Positions 1 through 6,458 of a stretch of 7,527 nt of DNA are shown one piece after another. Made by a program: the position numbers and the translations under genes. The stretch comes from Pirellulales bacterium (GTDB lineage: Bacteria > Planctomycetota > Planctomycetia > Pirellulales > Thermoguttaceae). Where the stretch lies: positions 1 to 7,527 of the forward strand of contig JAUWWA010000077.1 of assembly GCA_030617125.1 (NCBI GenBank), given 5' to 3'. Numbering within the stretch: the first letter of the stretch is position 1; each line of letters opens with the position of its first letter. The notes below the pieces were generated by a model, which worked only from the letters and a program-made list of their open reading frames with translations, had not been told where the DNA came from and did not search any database.

Positions 1-47
1 CCCCAAAAGGACAACGCGGGCCTGCTCTCCTTATCTTGTTATTGGCG

Positions 48-53
48 TAGAAT
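48..53 (+). promoter_or_regulatory. possible -10 box upstream of CHAD gene
   Basis: TAGAAT lies at 48-53 in a locally AT-richer stretch, about 56 bases before the GTG start of the CHAD gene. No convincing -35 hexamer sits 16-18 bases upstream, so this is weak. The octamer GTAGAATA (47-54) recurs at 6647-6654 in front of the nuclease gene. Confidence 0.25.
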
Positions 54-103
54 ACATGTAAATTAAGAGGAAGAGCCGCTCCCTCGTCGGGGTAGCCAGG
101 AAT

Positions 104-1123
104 GTGTCGATCGAAGGGGGTGTGGATACGCGAATGAACGCTTCTATTGACGACAGCTATCGACTTCTGGCCGCCAAGCACGTCCGAGGCCGGGCCAGGC
201 AATTGGCCGCCCAACTCGACGGCATCCGCAAGGCCGAGGAGATCGAGTGCGTCCACCAGGCACGGGTCGCTTCACGGCGGCTGAGGGCGGCGATGCGCAT
301 GTTCCGCGACTGCTTCAAGGCCCGGCGGATCAAACGTTGGCGCAGGCACATCCGCCGCGTCACGGCCGAGTTGGGCGACGCCCGCGACAAAGACGTCCAG
401 ATCGAGTTCCTCTGCGGTGTGCTTGACCGCGTCGCCGAGAAGGCCTGCTATCCGGGCATCGCGCGGCTGATGGTCCGGCTCGAACGGCAGCGCGAGCGGC
501 TTCAGGCGAAGGTCATCCGCGCGGTCGATCGGCTTCAGCGCGGCGGGGCGCTCGACGAGATGCAGGCGGTGAGCAAGCGGGTGGTTTCCGAGTCGAAGGC
601 CCGGGGCGTGGGCGTGCAGAGCGCCGTCAGTTATGCTCAGACCGAGCAGCACATCCTTCAGCGTCTCAATCGTCTGCTGCCGTACCAGGATAGCTTGGCC
701 GATCCGAAGGCGAAAAAGCGCCATCATGCCATGCGGATTGCCGCCAAGCGATTGCGATACACCGTCGAGATCGCCAAGCCGGTCTACGCCGGCCGGTTGA
801 AGCCGACCGTCGAGGTCGTCAAGAAGTTGCAGTCGCTCTTGGGTGAGGTGCACGACTGCGACGTGTGGATGGACCAGTTGCCCGTCTATGCGAGGAAGGA
901 GCGCCGCCGAATCGTCAAGCGCTTCGGCCACGCGGGTCCATTTGCGCGGTTGCAGCCGGGTTTTGAGTACCTCGAGCAGGAGCGCCGGGAGTGTCGCGAG
1001 CGGGCGTTCGGCGAGTTGGTCGAGTACTGGCGGCAGTTAGAGCATGATGGAGTCTGGGATGATCTGGTCAGCATCATTGGATTGCCGGCCGAGCAGTCCG
1101 ACGCGTCGGTCATATGCACTTAG
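104..1123 (+). CDS. CHAD-domain protein (polyphosphate-binding helical domain)
   Basis: This 339-residue protein is one CHAD domain (conserved histidine alpha-helical domain) with its two internal halves visible. The first half has VHQARVASRRLRA at residues 50-62 (His51 plus an Arg-rich helix) and ELGDARDKDVQ at 89-99. The second half repeats the pattern with HHAMRIAAKRLRY at 207-219 and LLGEVHDCDVW at 245-255. There is no signal peptide or membrane segment, so it should be cytosolic. CHAD domains are known to bind polyphosphate through the basic face of the helical bundle, and no catalytic activity is established. That role fits the ppx-ppk operon downstream. The start is uncertain. GTG at 104 has AGGA only two bases upstream, while the in-frame ATG at 134 lies 13 bases after a GAAGGGGG stretch and begins just before the domain, giving 329 residues. 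No CYTH/triphosphatase domain is fused, unlike in many CHAD proteins. Confidence 0.88.
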   Translation: MSIEGGVDTRMNASIDDSYRLLAAKHVRGRARQLAAQLDGIRKAEEIECVHQARVASRRLRAAMRMFRDCFKARRIKRWRRHIRRVTAELGDARDKDVQIEFLCGVLDRVAEKACYPGIARLMVRLERQRERLQAKVIRAVDRLQRGGALDEMQAVSKRVVSESKARGVGVQSAVSYAQTEQHILQRLNRLLPYQDSLADPKAKKRHHAMRIAAKRLRYTVEIAKPVYAGRLKPTVEVVKKLQSLLGEVHDCDVWMDQLPVYARKERRRIVKRFGHAGPFARLQPGFEYLEQERRECRERAFGELVEYWRQLEHDGVWDDLVSIIGLPAEQSDASVICT

Positions 1124-1155
1124 CCCGCCGCGAACATACAGCGGGGTGGTGGCGT

Positions 1156-1602
1156 TTACAATTTGAGTCGAAACATGTCGATCATCTGCTCGCCGCCGTG
1201 GTCCGGGTTGCCGACGACTCTTTGGCCGGCCGGATCGACCACAAAATCGAGGGCTTCCAACGGGATCTGACCGATTAGCGCGGGACACTCGTCGGGAAGC
1301 TGCGCGACTTCGACCACGCAGTCACGCCCATCAACGGTCAACCGCACCGCTTCGTAGATTGAGAACTCGACCGTTCCCACAGTCGTCCGCGCGGTGCGGG
1401 TACGGCAGTGGCGGAGCCCCAATTGTTCGACCAACCTGAGCGGCAGCGAGAGCATCGTTGCGCCCGTATCGACCAGCGCGTCGGTCACCTCGACGGAGCG
1501 AACCCGCCCAGCGGGCATATTCCCTTCGTCCGCCTCGTAGATGTCTCGGAGATTCTCAATCCTTGCGGTGACGGCGACTTTACCCATTGTAGTGATCTCC
1601 AT
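1156..1602 (-). CDS. small clan AA (retropepsin-like) aspartic protease
   Basis: A 148-residue protein with the single-domain retropepsin layout. The active-site loop is ALVDTGAT (residues 42-49, catalytic Asp45), followed by LSLP. The second hydrophobic-hydrophobic-Gly element is ALIGQIPLEALDF (108-120). Proteases of this fold carry one Asp per chain and act as homodimers, so this one should too. The substrate is unknown. It lacks a signal peptide and membrane segments, which suggests a cytosolic enzyme. The start is decided by GAGGAGGT (1608-1615, complement) five bases before the ATG at 1600-1602. The frame stays open far upstream, but that part is the shadow of the ppx gene. It is convergent with the CHAD gene, with 32 bases between the two stops, and divergent from ppx. 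A good promoter lies about 60-90 bases upstream. Its position inside a polyphosphate locus is unexplained. Similar small proteases are, to my knowledge, frequent in planctomycetes and cyanobacteria. Confidence 0.87.
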   Translation of the reverse strand: MEITTMGKVAVTARIENLRDIYEADEGNMPAGRVRSVEVTDALVDTGATMLSLPLRLVEQLGLRHCRTRTARTTVGTVEFSIYEAVRLTVDGRDCVVEVAQLPDECPALIGQIPLEALDFVVDPAGQRVVGNPDHGGEQMIDMFRLKL

Positions 1603-1607
1603 GGGAT

Positions 1608-1615
1608 ACCTCCTC
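1608..1615 (-). promoter_or_regulatory. strong Shine-Dalgarno of the aspartic protease gene
   Basis: Read on the minus strand this is GAGGAGGT, near-perfect complementarity to the 16S rRNA tail, with a five-base spacer to ATG at 1602-1600. It is the best ribosome binding site in the window and fixes the start of the protease. Confidence 0.85.
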
Positions 1616-1658
1616 GATTTCATGAGAACACGGCTTCCTGAGGACCCTGTTTCCCTGT

Positions 1659-1687
1659 TTGTATTATATTCTTCGCGGGTGGATAAT
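1659..1687 (+). promoter_or_regulatory. possible promoter for the ppx-ppk operon
   Basis: TTGTAT (1659-1664) and GATAAT (1682-1687) are 17 bases apart. The -10 matches the consensus at five of six positions and the -35 at three. Transcription would start near 1694, about 65 bases before the ppx ATG. It lies almost exactly on top of the opposite-strand protease promoter. Its weak -35 leaves it uncertain. Confidence 0.35.
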
Positions 1688-1691
1688 TCAA
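1663..1691 (-). promoter_or_regulatory. sigma70-type promoter for the protease gene
   Basis: On the minus strand, TTGAAT (1691-1686) and a consensus TATAAT (1668-1663) are separated by exactly 17 bases. Transcription would begin near 1656, giving a leader of roughly 50 bases that contains the strong Shine-Dalgarno. The consensus -10 and ideal spacing make this the most convincing promoter in the window. It was found by eye and has not been tested. Confidence 0.6.
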
Positions 1692-1758
1692 TGCCTACCT
1701 TAGGAGCATATTTCGTGGATGACCTTGACCGGAGGCCGTCATTCGGAACAATGAGTGT

Positions 1759-3324
1759 ATGGAGCCGACCGAACAGACGCCGAAAACCGACGCTGGGATC
1801 GAGACCGTCGCCGCCATCGACGTCGGGGCCAACGCCCTGCGCATGGCCATTGCCGAGGTCCTGCCCGGCGGTCGAATCGAAATGCTCGAGCAGTTGCAGA
1901 GGGCGGTCCGGTTGGGACAAGACACGTTCCGTCGCGGGCGCCTGGGCGGCGAAAGCATGAGGGCCGCCGTGGCCGTGCTCCGCGATTTTCAAAAACTGCT
2001 CGAAGTGTACCACGTCGGGCACCTTCGAGCGGTCGCTACCACGGCCGTGCGCGAGGCGAGCAACGCCGACACCTTCCTCGACCGTATCTTCATGGCCACC
2101 GGGTTGCACGTCGAGGTGATCGATCCCGCGGAAGAGAGCCGGCTGACGGTTTCGGCGGTTCGCCGGGCGGTGGGCGGCTCGCCGGGTATCAACCGCGACG
2201 AGGCGCTGATCGTCGACGTCGGCGGCGGAAGCACGCTGCTGACAGTCTTGCAGGACGGCGAGATCGTCACCTCGCAGAGCCTGCGGCTGGGCTCGATCCG
2301 ACTTCAAGAAATACTCTTGACCAGCGAGGAATCGCCCCAACGCTCCGCCGACCTGCTGCGTTACCACATCGGCAGCGCGATTTCAACAACTCAAGGCTCG
2401 ATGCCGCTGGATGCGGCGCAATCGTTTGTGGCGGTCGGCGGCGATGCCCGGTTCGCCGCCCGACAAATCGGAAAACCCACCGAGTCGGCCGACTTGGTCA
2501 AGGTAGACGCGGCGGCGTTTGATCGGCTGGTCGAGCAGTGCGAGCGGCACACGGCCGAGGAACTCTCCAAGCGGCACGGCCTGCCGTTTGCCGAGGCCGA
2601 GACACTCAACCCGGCGCTCCTGGTCTACCAGATCCTCCTGCATAAAAGCCGGGCGGACTCGATGATCGTCTCGCACGTGTCGATGCGCGACGGACTGCTT
2701 TTGGAGTTGGCCCGAGAGGTCACCGGGCAAGAGGACGAAGCGTTGCTGGCGGGCGTGATCCACTCCGCGACCGCGCTGGCCGAGAAGTACCACCTCGACA
2801 TGGACCACGCCCGAAACGTGGCCGATTTGTCGGTGCGGCTGTTCGACGCGATGAAGGCCGACCACGGGCTGTCGGCCCGGCATCGACTTTTGCTGCGCGT
2901 GGCGGGCCTGCTGCACGAGGTCGGCGGGTTCGTCAGCAACCGCGCCCATCATAAGCACAGTTACTACCTGATCAGCAACTCCGAGATTTTCGGGCTGACG
3001 CGCGGCGAAACTGAAATCGTGGCCCAAATCGCCCGATACCATCGCCGCGCCGTTCCCAGGCCGTCGCACTTGCAGTATACGGCATTGCCGCGCGAGACGC
3101 GGATGGCGGTCACGAAGCTGGCCGCGCTGCTTCGCGTGGCGGATGCGTTGGTTCGCGGCCAGGTCCGCCAGATATCCAACATCAGCTTTCAACGGCAGGG
3201 CGACGACCTGATCATCTACGTACCCAGCGGCACCGACCTGCTGCTTCGCCAACGGGCCGTCGCCATGAAAGGCGACCTGTTCGAAGATATTTTCGGAATG
3301 AAAATTCGGTTGGAAGAAGTGTAG
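1759..3324 (+). CDS. ppx: Ppx/GppA phosphatase family protein with C-terminal HD-like domain (exopolyphosphatase homologue)
   Basis: 521 residues, the length of two-domain exopolyphosphatases. Family Ppx removes terminal phosphate from polyphosphate and GppA acts on pppGpp. The N-terminal actin-like ATPase fold shows phosphate loop 1 as AAIDVGANALRMAI (18-31), TTAVREASN (94-102), the catalytic-Glu region DPAEESRL (122-129) and phosphate loop 2 as IVDVGGGSTLL (151-161). The C-terminal half has the helical HD-like region LLHEVGGFVSNRAHHKHSYY (384-403) and IARYHRR (424-430), as in E. coli Ppx. Oddly, loop 2 normally reads D-x-GGGST-E and here the Glu is Leu160. Loop 1 has Ala in place of both usual serines. 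Activity may therefore be altered, and a sensing or binding role is possible. The ATG at 1759 follows GGAA at 1745-1748, a weak ribosome site. The stop overlaps the ppk start by one base. I cannot separate Ppx from GppA by sequence, but the context favours polyphosphate. Confidence 0.87.
   Translation: MEPTEQTPKTDAGIETVAAIDVGANALRMAIAEVLPGGRIEMLEQLQRAVRLGQDTFRRGRLGGESMRAAVAVLRDFQKLLEVYHVGHLRAVATTAVREASNADTFLDRIFMATGLHVEVIDPAEESRLTVSAVRRAVGGSPGINRDEALIVDVGGGSTLLTVLQDGEIVTSQSLRLGSIRLQEILLTSEESPQRSADLLRYHIGSAISTTQGSMPLDAAQSFVAVGGDARFAARQIGKPTESADLVKVDAAAFDRLVEQCERHTAEELSKRHGLPFAEAETLNPALLVYQILLHKSRADSMIVSHVSMRDGLLLELAREVTGQEDEALLAGVIHSATALAEKYHLDMDHARNVADLSVRLFDAMKADHGLSARHRLLLRVAGLLHEVGGFVSNRAHHKHSYYLISNSEIFGLTRGETEIVAQIARYHRRAVPRPSHLQYTALPRETRMAVTKLAALLRVADALVRGQVRQISNISFQRQGDDLIIYVPSGTDLLLRQRAVAMKGDLFEDIFGMKIRLEEV
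3312..3316 (+). promoter_or_regulatory. ribosome binding site of ppk inside the end of ppx
   Basis: GGAAG, within the last codons of ppx, lies seven bases before the GTG start of ppk at 3324. Stop and start overlap as TAGTG. This supports the GTG start and suggests translational coupling of the two genes. Confidence 0.6.
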
Positions 3325-5429
3325 TGCCCCAAAACTCCCTCCAATCCCCGCAGCTTTACTTCAACCGCGAACTGAGTAGGCTGGAATTCAACGATCGCGT
3401 ATTGCGTGAGGGACTCTCGGAAAGCTTGCCGCTGTTGGAGCGGTTGAAGTTCCTGGCGATTGTCAGCTCGAACCTGGATGAGTTTTTCCTGATCCGCGTT
3501 GCCGGGTTGATGCATCAGCGGTCGGCCAAGGTCCGCAAGCGCGACATCGCCGGGATGACGCCTGACGAGCAACTGGCCGCGATAAGCAAGCGGGCTCACC
3601 GCATGGTCGCCGAGCAGACCGAGGGCATTCGTGACGTGCTTGGCAGGCTTGAAGAGAATGGCTTGAGCGTCGTCGAGCCGGAACACTGGACACCCCAGCA
3701 GCAACAGTTCCTCCAGGGCCATTTCTCCCGGCAAATCCTGCCGATCCTCACGCCGCTGGCCGTGCAAGAACTGGATCCTGCTCCGCTCCTGCCGGGGTTG
3801 CAGTTGCACGTTGCGGCGGTAATTGCCTCCGGCGCCGGTGACGATGTGCAGGACAAGATCGTGGTCGTGCCGGTGCCGGGCCAGCTTCCGCGGTTCATCA
3901 CGATGCCGGCCGACGAGGACATTCAACTTGCCCGGTTGGAGGACGTCATCGCCCGGAAGATCGCAGCGCTGTTTCCCACGTGCGAAGTCCGGGCGACGGC
4001 GCTCTTCCGTCTTACGCGCGACGCCGACGTGACCATGTTCGACGAAGACGCCGACGACCTGCTGCAATCCGTCGAGAACGCCGTGCTTCAGCGCCAGCGG
4101 CGCGCCGCGGTTCGGCTGACTCTCTCGGCCCATCCCGACCGCCGCATCCGCAACTGGCTGATCGATTGGCTTCAGCTTGACGCAGAGGATGTGTACGAAG
4201 TCGACGGCATGTTGGACGCGACCGCGTTGTGGGAGATCGTCGGCCGGGCGGATTTCAACGAACTGAAAATCCCCGAATGGCCACCCCAGCCGCCACGCGA
4301 CTTTATGGCCGTCGAGGACCTCTGGTCGGTCTTGCAGGACCGCGATGTGATGCTCTTCCACCCTTACGAAAGCTTCGACCCGGTCGCCCGGCTGATTGAG
4401 CAGGCGGCCGAAGATCCGCAGGTGCTCGCCATCAAGCAAACGCTGTATCGCACCAGCGGCGACTCGCCGATTGTCCGCGCGTTAGAGCGGGCTGCCGAAG
4501 GCGGCAAGGAAGTGACCGTGCTGGTCGAACTCAGGGCGCGGTTCGACGAGGCCCGAAACGTCAACTGGGCGCGCCGACTCGAAGACGCCGGCTGCCACGT
4601 CGTCTACGGCATCGCCGGGCTGAAAACGCACGCCAAGGCCCTGTTGATCGTCCGCCGCGAGTCGCAACGTATCCGCCGCTATGTCCACCTGGCCACCGGC
4701 AACTACAACGACAAGACGGCAAGACTCTACAGCGACATTGCCTTAATGACGTGCGATCGCGAGATCGCCGGCGATGTGGCCGCCTTCTTCAACCTGTTGA
4801 CCGGGTACTCGGAGGCCGTCGGCTGGTCGAAACTCGCCATCGCACCGACCGGATTGAAGCAACGGTTCATCGATCTGATCGATCGCGAAATACAGGTTTC
4901 CACCCCCGACCGACCCGGGCTGATCATGGCCAAGACCAATTCGCTGCAGGACCCCGATATCATCCAAGCCTTATACCGGGCCGGCCGGGCCGGAGTGAAG
5001 GTGATGCTCAACGTCCGCGGCATTTGCTGTCTGAAGCCCGGTGTCGAAGGCGTCTCGGAGAACATCGAGGTCCGATCCATCGTCGACCGGTTTCTCGAAC
5101 ACGCACGCATCTTCTACTTCCGCAACGGCGGCCATGAAGAAGTTTACCTCAGCAGCGCCGACTGGATGCAGCGCAACCTGATCGATCGGCTTGAGATTCT
5201 CTTCCCCATCATCGACGCGAACCTTCGCCGCCGGCTGGCCGACATCCTGGAGACGTTCTTTGCCGACAACGTCAAGGCCCGAGTGCTGCTGCCCGACGGC
5301 ACGTGGCAGCCGGTTCCGCGCAAAGGGCCGCCCGTCCGCGCCCAAGAGAGGTTCTACAAGGACGCCGTCGAAGCGGTCCGCGCCGCCGAGCAAACGGCCC
5401 TGCAATTCCGCCCGCTGAAACGGCCATAA
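3324..5429 (+). CDS. ppk1: polyphosphate kinase 1 (PPK1)
   Basis: 701 residues, close to the roughly 690 of E. coli PPK. It reversibly transfers the gamma phosphate of ATP to a growing polyphosphate chain through a phosphohistidine, usually at the inner membrane. The N domain opens with YFNRELSRLEFNDRVL (12-27), then the nucleotide-contacting VSSNLDEFF (47-55). The catalytic region has KQTLYRTSGD (371-380) and VELRARFDE (401-409) with the expected arginines. GLKTHAKALLI (432-442) carries the phosphorylated His436, and TGNYNDKTARLYSD (458-471) follows. The second active-site histidine is His593 in DRFLEHARIFYF (588-599), followed by SADWMQRNL (611-619). All the key residues I know of are present, so it should be active. 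The GTG start overlaps the ppx stop by one base and has GGAAG upstream. It is the last gene of a ppx-ppk operon, followed by a hairpin. Synthesis and probable turnover of the same polymer are thus expressed together. Confidence 0.97.
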   Translation: MPQNSLQSPQLYFNRELSRLEFNDRVLREGLSESLPLLERLKFLAIVSSNLDEFFLIRVAGLMHQRSAKVRKRDIAGMTPDEQLAAISKRAHRMVAEQTEGIRDVLGRLEENGLSVVEPEHWTPQQQQFLQGHFSRQILPILTPLAVQELDPAPLLPGLQLHVAAVIASGAGDDVQDKIVVVPVPGQLPRFITMPADEDIQLARLEDVIARKIAALFPTCEVRATALFRLTRDADVTMFDEDADDLLQSVENAVLQRQRRAAVRLTLSAHPDRRIRNWLIDWLQLDAEDVYEVDGMLDATALWEIVGRADFNELKIPEWPPQPPRDFMAVEDLWSVLQDRDVMLFHPYESFDPVARLIEQAAEDPQVLAIKQTLYRTSGDSPIVRALERAAEGGKEVTVLVELRARFDEARNVNWARRLEDAGCHVVYGIAGLKTHAKALLIVRRESQRIRRYVHLATGNYNDKTARLYSDIALMTCDREIAGDVAAFFNLLTGYSEAVGWSKLAIAPTGLKQRFIDLIDREIQVSTPDRPGLIMAKTNSLQDPDIIQALYRAGRAGVKVMLNVRGICCLKPGVEGVSENIEVRSIVDRFLEHARIFYFRNGGHEEVYLSSADWMQRNLIDRLEILFPIIDANLRRRLADILETFFADNVKARVLLPDGTWQPVPRKGPPVRAQERFYKDAVEAVRAAEQTALQFRPLKRP

Positions 5430-5441
5430 AACCCCATAAAG

Positions 5442-5460
5442 CCGCGACCGGTGGTCGCGG
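5442..5460 (+). terminator. hairpin after ppk, possible terminator
   Basis: CCGCGACC (5442-5449) and GGTCGCGG (5453-5460) form a perfect 8-bp stem with a three-base loop, starting 13 bases after the ppk stop. There is no U-run behind it, so it is not a classic factor-independent terminator. It could still stop transcription or protect the 3' end of the ppx-ppk message. Confidence 0.4.
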
Positions 5461-5471
5461 GAGATGTAACC

Positions 5472-5500
5472 TGGACGCTGCCACAAGTGCACAGTACAAT
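5472..5500 (+). promoter_or_regulatory. promoter candidate for the nucleotidyltransferase gene
   Basis: TGGACG (5472-5477) and TACAAT (5495-5500) are 17 bases apart, matching the sigma70 consensus at four and five of six positions. A start near 5507 would leave a short leader of about 25 bases carrying AGGAA. This suggests that the gene is transcribed separately from ppk. Confidence 0.45.
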
Positions 5501-5531
5501 AGCAGCCAGTGGGAAAGCAGGAAACGACACC

Positions 5532-6122
5532 ATGCCCCAAACCCAATACGCAGACATTTCCTGGGAAAGGATGATCCGCGCCGTGGAGAAAGTGCGCGAG
5601 CGTTTGTTGCGGGCGACTTCGGCGCTGGAAAAGGCCGGAGTGCCCTATGCCGTGGCAGGCGGACACGCGGTGGCCGCTTGGGTTTCACGCGTCGACGAGG
5701 CGGCCGTGCGAAACACCCGCGACGTCGATATCCTCCTGCGGCGCGAGGACCTGGCCGCCGCCACCGCCGCCTTGGCCGACGCCGGGTTCGTGTACCGCCA
5801 CGCGGCCGCTGGCGACATGTTTCTCGACGGTCCGCGGGCGAAGGCCCGCGACGCGGTCCACGTCGTCTTCGCCGGCGAAAAGGTCCGCCCGGAATACCTC
5901 ATCCCAACCCCCGACGTCCTAGAGATCGACCGGACCACTTCCTACGCCATCCTCACGCTGGAATCGCTGGTTCGGATGAAACTCACGTCGTTCCGGCGAA
6001 AGGATCAAATGCACTTGCTCGATCTCCTGGACATCGGCCTGCTCGACGCCGGCTGGACCGAGCGATTCCCGGCGGAACTCGCGGCACGCTTGCAGGAACT
6101 TCTGGACAATCCCGAAGGGTGA
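5532..6122 (+). CDS. AbiEii/MNT-like nucleotidyltransferase-fold protein
   Basis: 196 residues. The nucleotidyltransferase signature is clear: VAGGHAVAAW (41-50) followed by RNTRDVDILLR (60-70), where Asp64 and Asp66 should bind metal. Asp107 in ARDAVHVVF (105-113) could be the third carboxylate. The rest, including MKLTSFRRKDQMHLLDLLDIG (149-169) and a tail ending RLQELLDNPEG, resembles short stand-alone members of the AbiEii-like group. Relatives in type IV toxin-antitoxin systems transfer nucleotides to tRNA or other targets. Here no AbiEi-type antitoxin gene is adjacent, so I call only the fold. The ATG at 5532 is chosen because AGGAA (5519-5523) lies eight bases upstream. The in-frame GTG at 5451 lies inside the hairpin and has no ribosome site. 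The gene is as GC-rich as ppk (44 of 60 in the line at 5701), so it looks native to the genome. It stands downstream of ppk, probably as its own unit. Confidence 0.8.
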   Translation: MPQTQYADISWERMIRAVEKVRERLLRATSALEKAGVPYAVAGGHAVAAWVSRVDEAAVRNTRDVDILLRREDLAAATAALADAGFVYRHAAAGDMFLDGPRAKARDAVHVVFAGEKVRPEYLIPTPDVLEIDRTTSYAILTLESLVRMKLTSFRRKDQMHLLDLLDIGLLDAGWTERFPAELAARLQELLDNPEG

Positions 6123-6171
6123 GGAGGCGCCCAGGTTGGCGTCGTGCTACGTTCTGTAGAGGATGGGAGAA

Positions 6172-6390
6172 ATGAAAGAAGCAATCAGAGAATTGGATGT
6201 TGTGGCCTTGGTGCGAGATCACCCAGAGCGAGAACTCCTCTCGGGCCAGGTTGGAACTGTTGTCGAGATCCTCGACAGGGGTGTGTTTGAAGTCGAGTTC
6301 AGCGATGACCATGGGCGGACCTATGCCATGGTGGCGCTCAAGGCAGAGGAACTCATGGTCCTCCATTACTTGCCTGTGGCGGCAGTCTGA
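6172..6390 (+). CDS. DUF4926 domain protein, probable integron-cassette gene
   Basis: A 72-residue protein covered end to end by the DUF4926 pattern: IRELDVVALVRDHPE near the N terminus, then GQVGTVVEIL, FEVEFSDDHGRT and a closing hydrophobic strand. The alternation of short strands and glycines suggests a small beta-barrel (inference). The family has no established function; members often sit beside toxin-antitoxin or other accessory genes. ATG at 6172 is preferred because TAGAGG (6157-6162) is nine bases upstream. The in-frame ATG at 6163 has no room for a ribosome site, although it would add three residues. Its G+C (101 of 180 bases over 6181-6360) is well below that of ppk and the nucleotidyltransferase. 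An attC-like site begins six bases after the stop and in the correct orientation, so the gene may have been acquired as a cassette. Confidence 0.75.
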   Translation: MKEAIRELDVVALVRDHPERELLSGQVGTVVEILDRGVFEVEFSDDHGRTYAMVALKAEELMVLHYLPVAAV

Positions 6391-6396
6391 GGACGG

Positions 6397-6458
6397 ACAG
6401 AACAAGGCGTTCAAGCGGACGCGCGGGCGCCGCGCGTCCGCTTCACTCGACGTTAGAC
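6397..6458 (+). other. attC-like recombination site (integron cassette 59-base-element type)
   Basis: The site has the arrangement of an integron attC. The inverse core ends in AAC (6397-6403, ACAGAAC, degenerate in its first half). Then come AAGGCGTTC, a long stem, CTTCACTCGAC, and a perfect GTTRRRY core GTTAGAC (6452-6458). The stem AAGCGGACGCGCGG (6413-6426) pairs without mismatch to 6430-6443, leaving a three-base loop. The flanking text AACAAGGCGTTCAAGC and ACTCGACGTTAG resembles the ends of known attC sites such as that of aadA cassettes. The extra C at 6412 sits where an extrahelical base is expected. Recombination would occur between G6452 and T6453. The site could also act as a terminator, but it lacks a U-run and the conserved core argues for attC. 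No integrase gene is in the window. Confidence 0.72.

Noticed and set aside
1124..1146. Possible bidirectional terminator between the CHAD and protease genes
   Set aside because: Only CCCGC/GCGGG pair, across a 12-base loop, with no U-run on either strand. This is too weak to call.
1603..2367. N-terminal extension of the protease frame to 403 residues
   Set aside because: The extension is antisense to ppx and without domain features. The strong Shine-Dalgarno and promoter place the start at 1602.
3216..4439. Long minus-strand open frame (407 codons) across ppk
   Set aside because: It lies opposite a fully motif-supported PPK1 gene, has no recognisable domain, and is expected from high-GC codon use. 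The same applies to the minus-strand frames at 2383-3252 and 4971-5666.
5303..6175. Plus-strand 290-codon frame spanning the end of ppk and the nucleotidyltransferase gene
   Set aside because: It is an Arg/Gly/Pro-rich out-of-frame translation overlapping two well-supported genes.
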